From an uncultured Rhodopila sp. (GTDB lineage Bacteria; Pseudomonadota; Alphaproteobacteria; Acetobacterales; Acetobacteraceae), in contig CAINOE010000084.1 in NCBI GenBank assembly GCA_903851415.1, forward strand, positions 1-64,000: 64,000 nt of DNA. The letters run 5' to 3'. Position numbers and translations under genes: made by a program. Below are positions 43,533 through 52,037 of this stretch, one piece after another. Positions within the stretch are counted from its first letter, which is position 1, and each line of letters begins with the position of its first letter. A model generated the notes under the pieces. It did no database searches. It saw only the letters and a list, made by a program, of their open reading frames with translations, and was not told where the DNA came from.

Positions 43533-44576
43533 ATGGACGTTAACATGAAACGGTTTTTGCGAAGTCTCGACGGGGAGGCGGTCTGGCCGCCGCCGGTTTG
43601 GCTGATGCGGCAGGCGGGGCGCTACCTGCCTGAATACCGCAAGGTGCGCGCCGCGGTCCCCGATTTTGTCGCGCTGTGCGTCAACCCGGAACTGGCGACC
43701 GAGGTTACACTGCAGCCGATACGCCGCTACGGCTTCGATGCGGCGATCCTGTTCAGCGACATCCTGATGCTGCCCTGGGCGCTCGGGCACGGTCTGGAAT
43801 TCAAGGAAGGCGAAGGCCCGGTATTGCCGCCGCTTCGCGATGAGGCGGCGGTCGCTGCCCTGGACCCGTCTCGCGTCATCGACCGGGTGCAGCCCATCAT
43901 GGAGACGGTGCGCCGCATCCGCGCGGGCCTGCTGGCCGAGGGATTCGCCGACACCGCGCTGATCGGCTTTGCCGGCGCGCCGTTCACCGTCGCCTGCTAC
44001 ATGATCGAAGGCGGCGGATCGAAGGATTTTGCCAACGTCCGCACCATGGCGTACGGCCAGCCGGCGTTGTTCCAGCGGCTGATCGACACGCTGACGGATG
44101 CGACGATCGAGTATTTGTCGGCCCAGGTGCTCGCCGGGGCGGAAGCGCTCATGCTGTTCGATTCCTGGGCCGGCGTGCTGTCGGCCTTGCAGTTCCGGGC
44201 GCATGTGATCGCTCCGGCCGCGAAGATCGTCTCCGCACTTCGGGCGCGGCATCCGGGGGTCAAGCTCATCGGCTTTCCCCGCCTCGCCGGCGTCATGGTC
44301 GGCGAATACGGCGCCACCGGGGTGGACGGTGTCGGGATCGATACCGGCGCCGATATCGCCGTGGCGGCGGAGCTCTTGCCGGCGCATATCGCGGTGCAGG
44401 GGAACCTCGACCCCCTGGCGGTCGTTGCCGGTGGGGCGGCGTTGAAGACGGAGGCGGAGAGCATCCTGGACGCGATGCGCGGACGGCCGTTCATTTTCAA
44501 CCTCGGCCATGGCATCGTGCCGCAGACGCCGCCGGAGCATGTCGCGGCGCTTTTGGAGATCGTGCGTGCCGGATAG
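43533..44576 (+). CDS. hemE: Uroporphyrinogen decarboxylase
   Basis: This 347-aa enzyme decarboxylates uroporphyrinogen III to coproporphyrinogen III in haem and bacteriochlorophyll synthesis. The N-terminal signature PPVWLMRQAGRYLPEYRKVR and the motifs AAILFSDILMLPWALG and GFAGAPFTVACYMIEG are present. ATG 43533 is used; ATG 43545 (MKRFLRSL) is equally possible. It overlaps hemH, forming a two-gene unit. Confidence 0.97.
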   Translation: MDVNMKRFLRSLDGEAVWPPPVWLMRQAGRYLPEYRKVRAAVPDFVALCVNPELATEVTLQPIRRYGFDAAILFSDILMLPWALGHGLEFKEGEGPVLPPLRDEAAVAALDPSRVIDRVQPIMETVRRIRAGLLAEGFADTALIGFAGAPFTVACYMIEGGGSKDFANVRTMAYGQPALFQRLIDTLTDATIEYLSAQVLAGAEALMLFDSWAGVLSALQFRAHVIAPAAKIVSALRARHPGVKLIGFPRLAGVMVGEYGATGVDGVGIDTGADIAVAAELLPAHIAVQGNLDPLAVVAGGAALKTEAESILDAMRGRPFIFNLGHGIVPQTPPEHVAALLEIVRAG

Positions 44577-45726
44577 TGCATTCGGACGATTTGAACGCAA
44601 CTTCATCGCGGGCGACAGCCTGCCCTCCGCATTGCCGGAGACCGGCGGCGATCCGGACGTGCCGGCGTCCGGCCGCCGCCGACGGGTGGCGATCGTCCTG
44701 TTCAACCTGGGCGGTCCGGACTCGCCGGAGGCGATCCGGCCGTTCCTGCTGAACCTGTTCCAGGACCCGGCGATTCTGCGGGTACCGTTCTTCATCCGCC
44801 CGTTCCTCGCGCGGATGATCGCGAAAGCCCGGGTGCCGGGGGCGACGGCGAATTACGCCCTGCTGGGGGGCAAGTCTCCGCTGCTGGGGCTGACCCGGGA
44901 GCAGGCGTCGGCGCTGGAGGCGGCGCTGCCGGAGCTGGATGCGAAATGCTTCATCGCCATGCGCTACTGGCATCCGTTCAGCCTGGAGACGGCGCTGGCG
45001 GTGAAGGCGTGGGACCCGGACGAGATCGTCCTGCTGCCGCTGTATCCGCATTTCTCCACCACGACGACCGGGAGTTCGGTGGCGGCGTGGCGGGAGGCGT
45101 CGCTGAAGGCCCGGCTGCTGGTGAAGTCGACGATGCTGTGCTGCTACCCGACGGATGACGGGTATATCAAGGCGACGACGGCGCTGGTGAAGGCGTCTTA
45201 CGCGCGTGCGCGGGCGGAGCTGGATCCGGCGGTGCCGCTGCGGGTGCTGTTTTCGGCGCACGGGCTGCCGGAGATCATCATCAAGAACGGCGATCCGTAT
45301 CAGTGGCAGGTGGAGCAGACCGTCGGCGCGGTGGTGGCGGCGTGGGGTTCGGAGGTGGATTGGAGCGTCTGCTACCAGTCGCGGGCGACGCCGCAGAAAT
45401 GGATCGATCCGTCGACGGAGTCCGAGATCGAGCGGGCGGCGAAGGACAAGACGGCTGTCCTGGTGGTGCCGATCGCTTTTGTGTCGGAACATACCGAGAC
45501 GCTGGTGGAGCTGGATGTGGAGTACCGGGACCTGGCGGTCGAGCTGGGGGTGCCGGGGTATTTCCGGGTGCCGACGCAGAACTCGGATGCCGGGTTTATC
45601 GCGTCGCTGGGGGATCTGGTGCGGCGGACGCTGGAGGGCGGGTCGGGGCTGTGCAGCCAGTCGGGGGGGCGGATTTGCGCTGACCCGTTCGGGGATTGCC
45701 CGTTCCGGGTGGCGGGGTTGGGGTAG
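44566..45726 (+). CDS. hemH: Ferrochelatase
   Basis: This 386-aa enzyme inserts iron into protoporphyrin IX. I see LFNLGGPDSPEAIRPFLLNLFQD, LYPHFSTTTTGSS, the catalytic FSAHGLPE and FVSEHTETLVELDVEY. The C-terminal tail has several cysteines (GLCSQSGGRICADPFGDCPF), as in alphaproteobacterial ferrochelatases that bind a [2Fe-2S] cluster. The GTG at 44566 overlaps the end of hemE by 11 bp. The last 90 bp are duplicated about 1.2 kb downstream. Confidence 0.95.
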   Translation: MPDSAFGRFERNFIAGDSLPSALPETGGDPDVPASGRRRRVAIVLFNLGGPDSPEAIRPFLLNLFQDPAILRVPFFIRPFLARMIAKARVPGATANYALLGGKSPLLGLTREQASALEAALPELDAKCFIAMRYWHPFSLETALAVKAWDPDEIVLLPLYPHFSTTTTGSSVAAWREASLKARLLVKSTMLCCYPTDDGYIKATTALVKASYARARAELDPAVPLRVLFSAHGLPEIIIKNGDPYQWQVEQTVGAVVAAWGSEVDWSVCYQSRATPQKWIDPSTESEIERAAKDKTAVLVVPIAFVSEHTETLVELDVEYRDLAVELGVPGYFRVPTQNSDAGFIASLGDLVRRTLEGGSGLCSQSGGRICADPFGDCPFRVAGLG

Positions 45727-45754
45727 GGTTGATGCGGGTAGCGGATTTACGGTA
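45635..45754 (+). repeat. Left copy of the hemH 3-prime direct repeat
   Basis: The last part of hemH and about 28 bp beyond its stop recur at 46857-46952. The best matched block is CCGTTCCGGGTGGCGGGGTT with GGAGGGCGGGTCGGGG upstream of it. The copies bracket three small genes. Confidence 0.75.
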
Positions 45755-45954
45755 GCAACCGATTACTTCCACTGCGCCAAGAAGCCTATTCCCGGGCGGA
45801 AAGCGTTAGAATTAAGGAATGAAGAAGCTTCAAATAGGAGCGCTTATTTCGTCCATGCGCACAAGCCGGGAGGCGGTGGTTTCCTTCTTCGAGAGGAGGC
45901 CGGCGTAAGGCATGGCTCAGGCATCGGGCGGAGTGGCTCGCCCGCTACAATGCG

Positions 45955-46452
45955 ATGCGGGAAGCGGCCCTCACGGACGCCCAGGAGCGGCTCCGCGCCA
46001 GGATTTCCGCCATAGGCATTCCCATCAGGCTCTCGTTGATTGACGAAGCGGCATTGCAGGCATGGGAAGAGCAATGGAGGCCCCGCTCCGGCCGGCCCGG
46101 CGGATGGAATTGGCGCGAGCAACGGCTTGCTTTACGTTCAACCCTCAACCGCTTCGAGGTGGCGCTCTGGAGCGGCCCTGTTCTCTGCGGGCTGGCAATC
46201 GGGAAGCCGTCAAAGGGGCCAAGTCACCTGGCGTTGCAGCTCCTGGAGGGAAACCCGGCCGAGAGCCACCCGCTCAAGGGATTCGTGGCGGAATGCGCGG
46301 TAGAAGCGGGTATCAGCTACGGGCGGTTGCTCGAGAAAGCGGAGATCCGGCTCCTTCGGCCTCTTCCGGCGGCGCTCCTGACATATCGGCGACTCGGATT
46401 TAAGGTTGAGCCGGAGAGCCCGGAGCCCCCATATTGCTTCTTGGAGATATGA
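45955..46452 (+). CDS. Probable GNAT-like protein of the hemH-adjacent cassette
   Basis: This 165-aa protein ends with a pattern like an acyltransferase (RFEVALWSGPVLCGLAIGKPSKGPSHLALQLLEGNP ... AALLTYRRLGFKV). The start is uncertain; the frame stays open upstream through KAWLRHRAEWLARYN, which may belong to the protein through a non-ATG start. I do not know its function. It is followed 4 bp later by the next cassette gene, which suggests a mobile two- or three-gene unit. Confidence 0.6.
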   Translation: MREAALTDAQERLRARISAIGIPIRLSLIDEAALQAWEEQWRPRSGRPGGWNWREQRLALRSTLNRFEVALWSGPVLCGLAIGKPSKGPSHLALQLLEGNPAESHPLKGFVAECAVEAGISYGRLLEKAEIRLLRPLPAALLTYRRLGFKVEPESPEPPYCFLEI

Positions 46453-46456
46453 GCCG

Positions 46457-46678
46457 ATGGCAGCGAAGAGCATAACGATGGGGTTTATGGCGGCACGGCC
46501 TCGTTTGGAGGCCCCGTCTCGCCATGCGTTACTTGTGGCAGGCTTTCGAGCCAAGCTTGCCGGTAGGAAAGGCCCCCTCGATAGCATCCCGGCCGAACAG
46601 CTCGAGCAAGCCCGCAAGGAATTCCGGGAGCTTCCCGAGGTGGCGGGCGAGCCGCTACCGGCCCCGAAGCGCGGTTAG
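46457..46678 (+). CDS. Small hypothetical protein of the cassette
   Basis: This 73-aa protein begins MAAKSITMGFMAARPRLEAPSRHALLVAGFRAKLAGRKGP and ends in a Pro/Arg tail. No known domain. It begins 4 bp after the preceding gene, so the pair is coupled. The 36 bp from its stop codon onward recur at 49797-49833 with a few differences. Confidence 0.5.
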   Translation: MAAKSITMGFMAARPRLEAPSRHALLVAGFRAKLAGRKGPLDSIPAEQLEQARKEFRELPEVAGEPLPAPKRG

Positions 46679-46714
46679 GCTGGCCTACATCGTGCTCGGG
46701 AGGCTTCGGGCATC

Positions 46715-46840
46715 ATGAGCTTTGAAACCTATTGGCTGGTCATCGCTCCGGCGGCCATACTCGGCCTGTCGGGTATCGCATGGGCGGGTTTGTGGCTCAC
46801 GCGCAGCCACTGTCACGCTCCGGCAAAGCCGCTGCGGTAA
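46715..46840 (+). CDS. 41-aa membrane protein of the cassette
   Basis: ATG at 46715 encodes MSFETYWLVIAPAAILGLSG and a second half with one membrane helix and a basic tail (WLTRSHCHAPAKPLR). Its place in the cassette supports it. The ribosome binding site (GGGAGG, about 20 nt upstream) is distant, so it may be poorly translated or use a closer weak site. Confidence 0.45.
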   Translation: MSFETYWLVIAPAAILGLSGIAWAGLWLTRSHCHAPAKPLR

Positions 46841-46856
46841 CGCAGGCAGCGAAACG

Positions 46857-46952
46857 GGAGGGCGGGTCGGGGTTGTGCTGATCCGTTTGGAGATTACCCG
46901 TTCCGGGTGGCGGGGTTGGGGTGAGACTTGCGGCTAGTACCTGATTTTGGTA
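46857..46952 (+). repeat. Right copy of the hemH 3-prime direct repeat
   Basis: It matches the end of hemH with a few mismatches and lacks a 26-bp piece present in the left copy (the part encoding SQSGGRICA). The similarity continues about 28 bp past the stop. The inserted segment between the copies is about 1.1 kb. Confidence 0.75.
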
Positions 46953-46975
46953 TTTTGGTCATGGAGGGCATGATC

Positions 46976-47227
46976 ATGGGCAAGAGCACGTCTGTCAGCC
47001 TGGGCGAGCATTTTACCGGGTTTATTGAGGAGCAGGTTGCCGGGGGCCGGTATGGCAACGCGAGCGATGTCGTTCGCGCGGGCCTGCGGCTGCTGGAGGA
47101 CCAGGAGACGAAGCTGGCGGCGCTGCGGGCGGCTTTGATCGAGGGTGAAGAGAGCGGCGAGCCGGAGGCATTCGATTTTGAGGCGTTTATTGCTCGCAAG
47201 CGCGGGGCTGGAACGTCGGGGGAGTGA
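46976..47227 (+). CDS. parD: ParD-family antitoxin
   Basis: This 83-aa protein has a ribbon-helix-helix ([41 protein letters not shown]) and an acidic C-terminal tail that wraps the toxin. ATG 46976 is preceded by GGAGG. The stop overlaps the parE start. Confidence 0.92.
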   Translation: MGKSTSVSLGEHFTGFIEEQVAGGRYGNASDVVRAGLRLLEDQETKLAALRAALIEGEESGEPEAFDFEAFIARKRGAGTSGE

Positions 47228-47514
47228 GCGGTTACCGGGTTCCGCCTCGGGCGCAGGCGGACCTTGAGGACATCTGGGATTGCACGGTTGATCGCTGGGG
47301 CGGCGGACAGGCGGAGCGGTATGTCCGGGACATTTATCTGGCGGTTGAGAGCTTGGTGGCTACGCCCGGTCTTGCCCGTTCGTGCGACGACATCCGGCGG
47401 GGATATTGGAAGTATCCGGTTGGGTCGCATATGATTTTCTTCACGCGGTATTCTTACCGGATTGATGTCGTTCGGATTTTGCACAGCCGGATGGATTTCG
47501 AACGGCGTCTTTAG
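47224..47514 (+). CDS. parE: ParE-family toxin
   Basis: This 96-aa RelE/ParE-fold protein reads [31 protein letters not shown] ... [34 protein letters not shown]. ParE toxins usually inhibit gyrase. It starts at GTG 47224, overlapping parD. A fragment of a similar N-terminus is found at 49836. Confidence 0.92.
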   Translation: MSGYRVPPRAQADLEDIWDCTVDRWGGGQAERYVRDIYLAVESLVATPGLARSCDDIRRGYWKYPVGSHMIFFTRYSYRIDVVRILHSRMDFERRL

Positions 47515-47663
47515 GGCGCCGGGCGACCCGGAGATAGTGGTTCCTGTGCACGCTTCGGGGTAGGCTACCAACATATCTTGACACTGATCCAGTCAGCCCC
47601 CCGTTTCGTCCGGTCGGCGGGGCGTTGTAATATCGAAAAGGGATTGCGTGGCCAGGAAGGTCG

Positions 47664-47969
47664 ATGGCGTGTTTTACCGTTGTTGGTGCGACAGCGGCCG
47701 AGGCGCCGACCGCGGCAGCCGCGGTGGAAGCGGCTAAAGCCGCGTTCGCCCGTCAGGACTATAAGTCTGGCATCCCACTCGTTCGCCGTTGGGCCGAAAA
47801 TGGTAACGCAGCAGCGCAGTATCTGATGCGGGAAGCAGCGTTAGGGAACTACGGCGGTCCCCGGAATGAAGCGGAGGCCCTGCGCTGGTATCGAAAGGCT
47901 GCCCATCTTGAAAATGCCGACGCAGCTCGCGCGGCGGCAACGGTCTTGAGGGCTCTGCCGTTGCGCTAG
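47664..47969 (+). CDS. Sel1-repeat small protein
   Basis: This 101-aa protein has one to two Sel1-like repeats (AAFARQDYKSGIPLVRRWAENGNAAAQYLMREAALGNYGGPRNEAEALRWYRKAAHLENADA). The short N-terminal hydrophobic stretch may be part of a signal peptide; the start is unsure. Function unknown. Confidence 0.6.
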   Translation: MACFTVVGATAAEAPTAAAAVEAAKAAFARQDYKSGIPLVRRWAENGNAAAQYLMREAALGNYGGPRNEAEALRWYRKAAHLENADAARAAATVLRALPLR

Positions 47970-48007
47970 GCACGCAACAGGCACAAACCAACGCCGCCGC
48001 TGGTATG

Positions 48008-48619
48008 TCACTGAGTTGAAACCGGTGTGCCTTTGTCAATCGTCGCCATCAGATGTAGCTCTGGCAGGAGGTTGGGAGCGTCGGTATGGGGCTTTGACGT
48101 GATGGACAGCACCCAATGTTTCTGACCGAACTCCGCTCGAAACATGTGCTGCGTCGATCTGCCATCCGGTTCTGACCGTTCCAAAGAGGGCGTTACGGTA
48201 ACGCCTTCGCCGCTTAGCTTATTCAGCAACATCTGCTGCACTGATCTCAGATCACCCGACAGAGCGATCACCTGACACGCTCCACTATCATAAGACACCA
48301 GTGAATGTTTGCCTGACGCCGTGCTGGCACCGAATACCTGACCAGAGCTAATCGCGCCCAAAAACGATGCAGCTTGAGGCTCAGGAACTGGCGGAAGATG
48401 GTGCGAGGCGATCCAATCTCGTAATGCCACTGTGTCCCCTGTGAAACGCATACAGGTTTGGAAAAGTCCGACGACCTGTGGTGTATCTGGGTCGGGCGCG
48501 GTCACTTGCGCACCTGCCGGAGCGGCGCCCCATAGAAGTAAGCCCACGGTTGCACGGAGACAGGTCGACCGAAAGCGGCTGGCTCGGGCGGCGGCGAAGG
48601 TCATCACGATATTGCACAT
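48008..48619 (-). CDS. Exported hypothetical protein
   Basis: This protein of about 203 aa has a hydrophobic signal (STCLRATVGLLLWGAAPAGAQ) and a mature domain with paired cysteines (FQTCMRF, SGACQVI). I set the start at MCNIVMTFAAARASR (48619) so that the signal is near the N-terminus; ATG 48604 is also possible. It resembles a family of small neisserial/alphaproteobacterial secreted proteins, but I cannot name it with confidence. The gap 48620-48922 holds nothing I recognise. Confidence 0.6.
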   Translation of the reverse strand: MCNIVMTFAAARASRFRSTCLRATVGLLLWGAAPAGAQVTAPDPDTPQVVGLFQTCMRFTGDTVALRDWIASHHLPPVPEPQAASFLGAISSGQVFGASTASGKHSLVSYDSGACQVIALSGDLRSVQQMLLNKLSGEGVTVTPSLERSEPDGRSTQHMFRAEFGQKHWVLSITSKPHTDAPNLLPELHLMATIDKGTPVSTQ

Positions 48620-48922
48620 AACCGTTGTTTGCCTGATCGGCAATGAGTGGTCAACGGGCAGTGTTAGCCGCGTCTGTATCGGCTCGTATGCCGGAGCCAA
48701 TAATGCCTTGAACGCTTGCACACTGCATGAAAGCCCGTCTAACTCCGTTCAACGAATGTTTAACCGCTGCGCGTTTTAGTTGCGGCAGCGCTAATTCTTA
48801 TCCATGGCAGGAACACTTCGCCACCAAATTGCCGGAAGTTCCGTCGCTGCTACTCGACCCCTCATGTGTGGATAGCGTCTCGACCCATGCACCGGATTGG
48901 GGCATCCGTCGAAGGCCCGGGC

Positions 48923-49369
48923 TCAACCCGCACTGGCCGGCAGAAACTCAAACGGGTCATGCGCCGCAACCCCAAGCACCCGGAAATGCCGCAGAGTCCG
49001 CGTCAGCACGCTAAACCCCCGAAGCTGCGCGGTCGCCGCAATCGTCAGATCAGCCAATTCCGGAGCATGCCCCGCCCCGCGCGCCTGATCGGCCAGCCGA
49101 CCCACCAACCGCGCCACCGGAACGTCCAGCGGCAAAACTCGCGCACTATACAGATGCAGCACCGTCTCCAGCCACCCATCCAGCCGATCGGCCTTCCGAG
49201 AGGCACCCTCGCGCCGGGCCTTGGCGATCCCGTCCTCGATCTCCGCGACGGTAACCACCGAGAGAAATAGATGCCCGCTGTTCCGGTCCATCCAATCCAT
49301 CAGCGCCGGCGCCGCCCTGGCTTTGGTGGGTGCCCCGGCCGACAGCACGTTGGTGTCGACCAGGTACAC
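48923..49369 (-). CDS. VapC-type PIN-domain ribonuclease toxin
   Basis: This 148-aa PIN protein has the acidic residues in MYLVDTNVLS, TVAEIEDGI and GHAPELADLTIAATA. It should cut tRNA or rRNA. Its antitoxin gene lies 4 bp upstream and is shared in one transcript. Confidence 0.92.
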   Translation of the reverse strand: MYLVDTNVLSAGAPTKARAAPALMDWMDRNSGHLFLSVVTVAEIEDGIAKARREGASRKADRLDGWLETVLHLYSARVLPLDVPVARLVGRLADQARGAGHAPELADLTIAATAQLRGFSVLTRTLRHFRVLGVAAHDPFEFLPASAG

Positions 49370-49373
49370 GCCG

Positions 49374-49616
49374 CTACAGATCCGCCTCGCGCAACGAGCC
49401 GGAGTTCCGCTCCGGCAGGTCGCCCGGTTCGAGCGGCGCCTCCATCAGCAGGCGGCCGAACGAGGGCACCCGGGACAGGCGTTGCCACTCCTCGAAACTC
49501 AGCACGACAGCCTCCTTCCGGCCGCGCCGGGTGATGATCGAGGGTTGCCCATGCCGAGCGTCGTCGATGACCTTGGACAAAGTCGCCTTGGCGTCGCGGA
49601 GCTGGATTTCAATCAT
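49374..49616 (-). CDS. Phd/YefM-type antitoxin
   Basis: This 80-aa protein has the Phd/YefM N-terminal DNA-binding fold (MIEIQLRDAKATLSKVIDDARHGQPSIITRRGRKEAVVLSFEEWQRL) and a C-terminal toxin-binding tail. The operator-like palindrome at 49629 stands 13 bp upstream of the start. Confidence 0.9.
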   Translation of the reverse strand: MIEIQLRDAKATLSKVIDDARHGQPSIITRRGRKEAVVLSFEEWQRLSRVPSFGRLLMEAPLEPGDLPERNSGSLREADL

Positions 49617-49628
49617 GGGATCACCCGG

Positions 49629-49643
49629 TGACTACTGTAGTCA
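49629..49643. promoter_or_regulatory. Perfect palindrome upstream of the Phd-VapC pair
   Basis: TGACTACTGTAGTCA is a perfect inverted repeat (7-bp arms, one central base), 13 bp before the antitoxin start. This is typical of a Phd/YefM operator. Confidence 0.65.
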
Positions 49644-49796
49644 TCATAAGGCTTATAGGCATGGAATGCAAACCCGGCAGCTCGGGCTCGACAACCTTCC
49701 TCGATCCTCGCAGGGATTGTGGCACCGATGATCCGGAGCGATATCAATGCGCTGACGTCGTTTGGGATCCGGTTGCTGGCCGGCTTAGATTTCTTG

Positions 49797-49860
49797 TGGC
49801 TGGCCTACATCCAGCTCGGGAGGATTCGGCTATCGCCCCGGGCGCAGGCGGATCTGGAAG
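49797..49860 (+). other. Mosaic remnant of cassette and parE sequence
   Basis: The first 36 bp repeat 46678-46713 (GGCTGGCCTACAT ... CTCGGGAGG-TTCGG). They run straight into DNA encoding [11 protein letters not shown], like the ParE N-terminus [11 protein letters not shown]. There is no complete gene. It looks like a leftover from another cassette that recombined with a ParE-type toxin gene. Confidence 0.5.
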
Positions 49861-49943
49861 TTCGCTCCAAAGGTGATCGAGACGCCGCTAAAGGCATTCG
49901 CTTCGGCGATAATCCGACCGCGAGACAATCTGCCGCGACACGC

Positions 49944-50367
49944 TCACCCCCGGGCAGTGAACCCGTGCCGGAGGTCGTGTAAGTCCCCGAAACGAACGAT
50001 CCGGGTGTCATATGTGATGAGAGGGCAGGCTCGTTCGATCGCCGTTGCGATGAGCAGGCGGTCGGCCCGGTCTCGGCGCTCAAGAGGGTCCAGCCGATAG
50101 GAACGCAACGCAGCGCGGTGGCCCAAAGGCAAGATTTCAACACCGGGCCGATCGGCGAAGCGCTCGATCCAGTCGTCAAGCGGACGAACCAACTCTATCC
50201 GACCGTAGTAGACCGATTGTGCGATCTCCCAAACGGTGATCGCGCTGATCAGCACGGTGCCGCCGTCCCGCCAGCAGGCTTCGATCAGGCCGAGAGTCTC
50301 CGGGCGCAACCGAGCAACCTTCCAGCCACAAAGCGATATGCGTGTCAAACAGGATCTCGTCCGTCAA
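49944..50367 (-). pseudogene. Frameshifted VapC-type PIN toxin
   Basis: One frame starts MTDEILFDTHIALWLEG (from 50367). The next frame continues ARLRPETLGLIEACWRDGG ... VWEIAQSVYYGRIEL ... RADRLLIATAIERACPLITYDTRIVRF to 49944. Joined near 50313 they form a full PIN domain, so a single-base indel separates them. The antitoxin gene upstream is intact. A sequencing error is possible. Confidence 0.75.
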
Positions 50368-50618
50368 TGCTCCAACTCGCGACCGGTTTCGGCATCAGCC
50401 GGTTCATCAAAAGCCGGAGCGGTCAGGTCGACCCCGTCGCGAACGCGAACGGATCCCGGCTGGTGGGCGAATAAGGTTCCCGTTCGCGCATTCTGGTCGA
50501 GCAGGCGGCGCATGGCCATGGCGCCAGCCTCGGTCTTGTTCCCCTGTTTCAGCCGCTCGGCCGCCGCCTCGATCAAAGCGACGACATCGGGACGATTGAT
50601 CGTAACCACCGCCACCAC
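50364..50618 (-). CDS. VapB-like antitoxin (PSK/Rv0623 type)
   Basis: This 84-aa protein reads VAVVTINRPDVVALIEAAAERLKQGNKTEAGAMAMRRLLDQNAR, a ribbon-helix-helix-like antitoxin of the PSK group, with an acidic C-terminus. It starts at GTG 50618 and overlaps the start of the frameshifted toxin. It may persist without an active toxin. Confidence 0.75.
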   Translation of the reverse strand: MVAVVTINRPDVVALIEAAAERLKQGNKTEAGAMAMRRLLDQNARTGTLFAHQPGSVRVRDGVDLTAPAFDEPADAETGRELEH

Positions 50619-50630
50619 ATGACCCTCCTG

Positions 50631-50648
50631 ATCATTAAGGCTAATGAT
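50631..50648. promoter_or_regulatory. Inverted repeat upstream of the VapB-like gene
   Basis: ATCATTAAGGCTAATGAT has 7-bp arms around AGGC, 13 bp before the antitoxin start. It is a likely autoregulatory operator. The remaining 50649-50921 holds no gene I recognise. Confidence 0.6.
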
Positions 50649-50921
50649 GAGATCATTCGCCCCGAACGGCGACCTCGCATCGGTCTGGCCGCGGACGTCT
50701 TTCCTCGGATGATCGCCTATCGCATCGACGAAACAGCATGTGAAAACCAGCGCGAAGATGCCCGCTGCCTTTGCGGCACTCTGCCCGATTCCCCTACGGC
50801 GGCTCCGGCATCAACGCTTGGCGACCGGGCCGCGAAGGAGGCGGCTGAACCGGCCCGATTCCGGGTCGGGACGGGCCATTTTGCAGCCTCTCGTTGTCAT
50901 GAACCCGCGCCAGCCTCGAGC

Positions 50922-52037
50922 CTACCCCCCGACAGCCGCCCGCTGCCGCAGGCGGGTGTGGTTGGCGGCCTGGCGCAGCAACCCGGGGAACCAGCTCGCC
51001 GCCAGGGTCGCCGCGGCCTGCGTCAGGCCGCCCATGCCGGCATGGTGCAGCCATCCCGCCAGCCGCATCTGCGGCGCCAGTGTCCGCAACAGATCGCGTT
51101 GATAGGCAGCCGAATCACCGCCCGACAGCCATGCCTCGGCCGCGGCGCGCCCGCTATGAGTCGCGATCGCCATGCCGTCGCCGGTCAAAGACGGGATGAC
51201 CGCCGCCTGGTCGCCCAGCCGGAACAAGCCGTTCGCCGGAGCCGCGGGCGCCTGATACCCGTACGGAATCCCGGCCACCGCCAGCGGACGCGGCAGCAAC
51301 GGCGCGGCCCCCGCCAGCATCGCCGCGAACCGCCGGCTGGTCGCTTCGATGGCGGCCAGCAGCCCGGCCCAGCCGCCGCCGCAGGCGTGAAACTCCAGGC
51401 GGCGGACGGCGATGCACAGCACCGCGCGGCCATCCTCCACCGGCTGCAGCCCGGCATAGCCGCCCGGAAACAACGTCAACTCGGTCGTGCCGTCCAGCTC
51501 CCGCGCCCGCTCGGAGCGGAGCGACAAATACATCTTCATCCCGATGGCACCGCCGCCGGGGCGAGGGCGGGGCAGGTCGCGCAAATCGTGCTTGCCCGTC
51601 GCCAGGAACACGGTCTCGGTCATCCATGCCGCGCCCGCATCGTCGGTCGCCGTCCACAAGCCGTCCTCGAACCCGATGCGGCGGATGCTGCGGCCGGCGC
51701 GAAGCTCGGCGCCCGCCGCCTGCGCCCGCCGCAGCAGCGCGTCGTCCAGCACGCGGCGGGACAGGCTCATCGCCGGGAACGGCAGCGCAGCCTCGGCGAC
51801 GCGCTCGCCATGGATCAGCCGGACCCGGCGGATCGCCGCGCCCCCCAGCGCCGCCGGATCGACCCCGAGGCCGCCCAGCCGCTGGATCGTGTCGGCGCTG
51901 AGGAAATCGCCGCATACCTTGTCAGTCGGCCCGGTGGTCCGCTCGATCAGATTGGGCTGATGCCCGGCGCGCGCCAGGGTGATCGCGGCGGCGCAGCCAG
52001 CCGGGCCAGCGCCGATGATCAGCGGCTGGCGACGCAT
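50922..52037 (-). CDS. FAD-dependent oxidoreductase of the polyketide operon
   Basis: This 371-aa flavoprotein has IIGAGPAGCAAAITLARAGH (residues 7-26), KVCGDFLSAD and the FAD segment RLGDQAAVIPSLTGDGMAIATHSGRAAAEAW. It resembles geranylgeranyl-reductase or hydroxylase-type monooxygenases. It is the third gene of an operon with a methyltransferase (overlap 19 bp) and a type III polyketide synthase. It probably oxidises or reduces the polyketide product. Confidence 0.9.
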   Translation of the reverse strand: MRRQPLIIGAGPAGCAAAITLARAGHQPNLIERTTGPTDKVCGDFLSADTIQRLGGLGVDPAALGGAAIRRVRLIHGERVAEAALPFPAMSLSRRVLDDALLRRAQAAGAELRAGRSIRRIGFEDGLWTATDDAGAAWMTETVFLATGKHDLRDLPRPRPGGGAIGMKMYLSLRSERARELDGTTELTLFPGGYAGLQPVEDGRAVLCIAVRRLEFHACGGGWAGLLAAIEATSRRFAAMLAGAAPLLPRPLAVAGIPYGYQAPAAPANGLFRLGDQAAVIPSLTGDGMAIATHSGRAAAEAWLSGGDSAAYQRDLLRTLAPQMRLAGWLHHAGMGGLTQAAATLAASWFPGLLRQAANHTRLRQRAAVGG

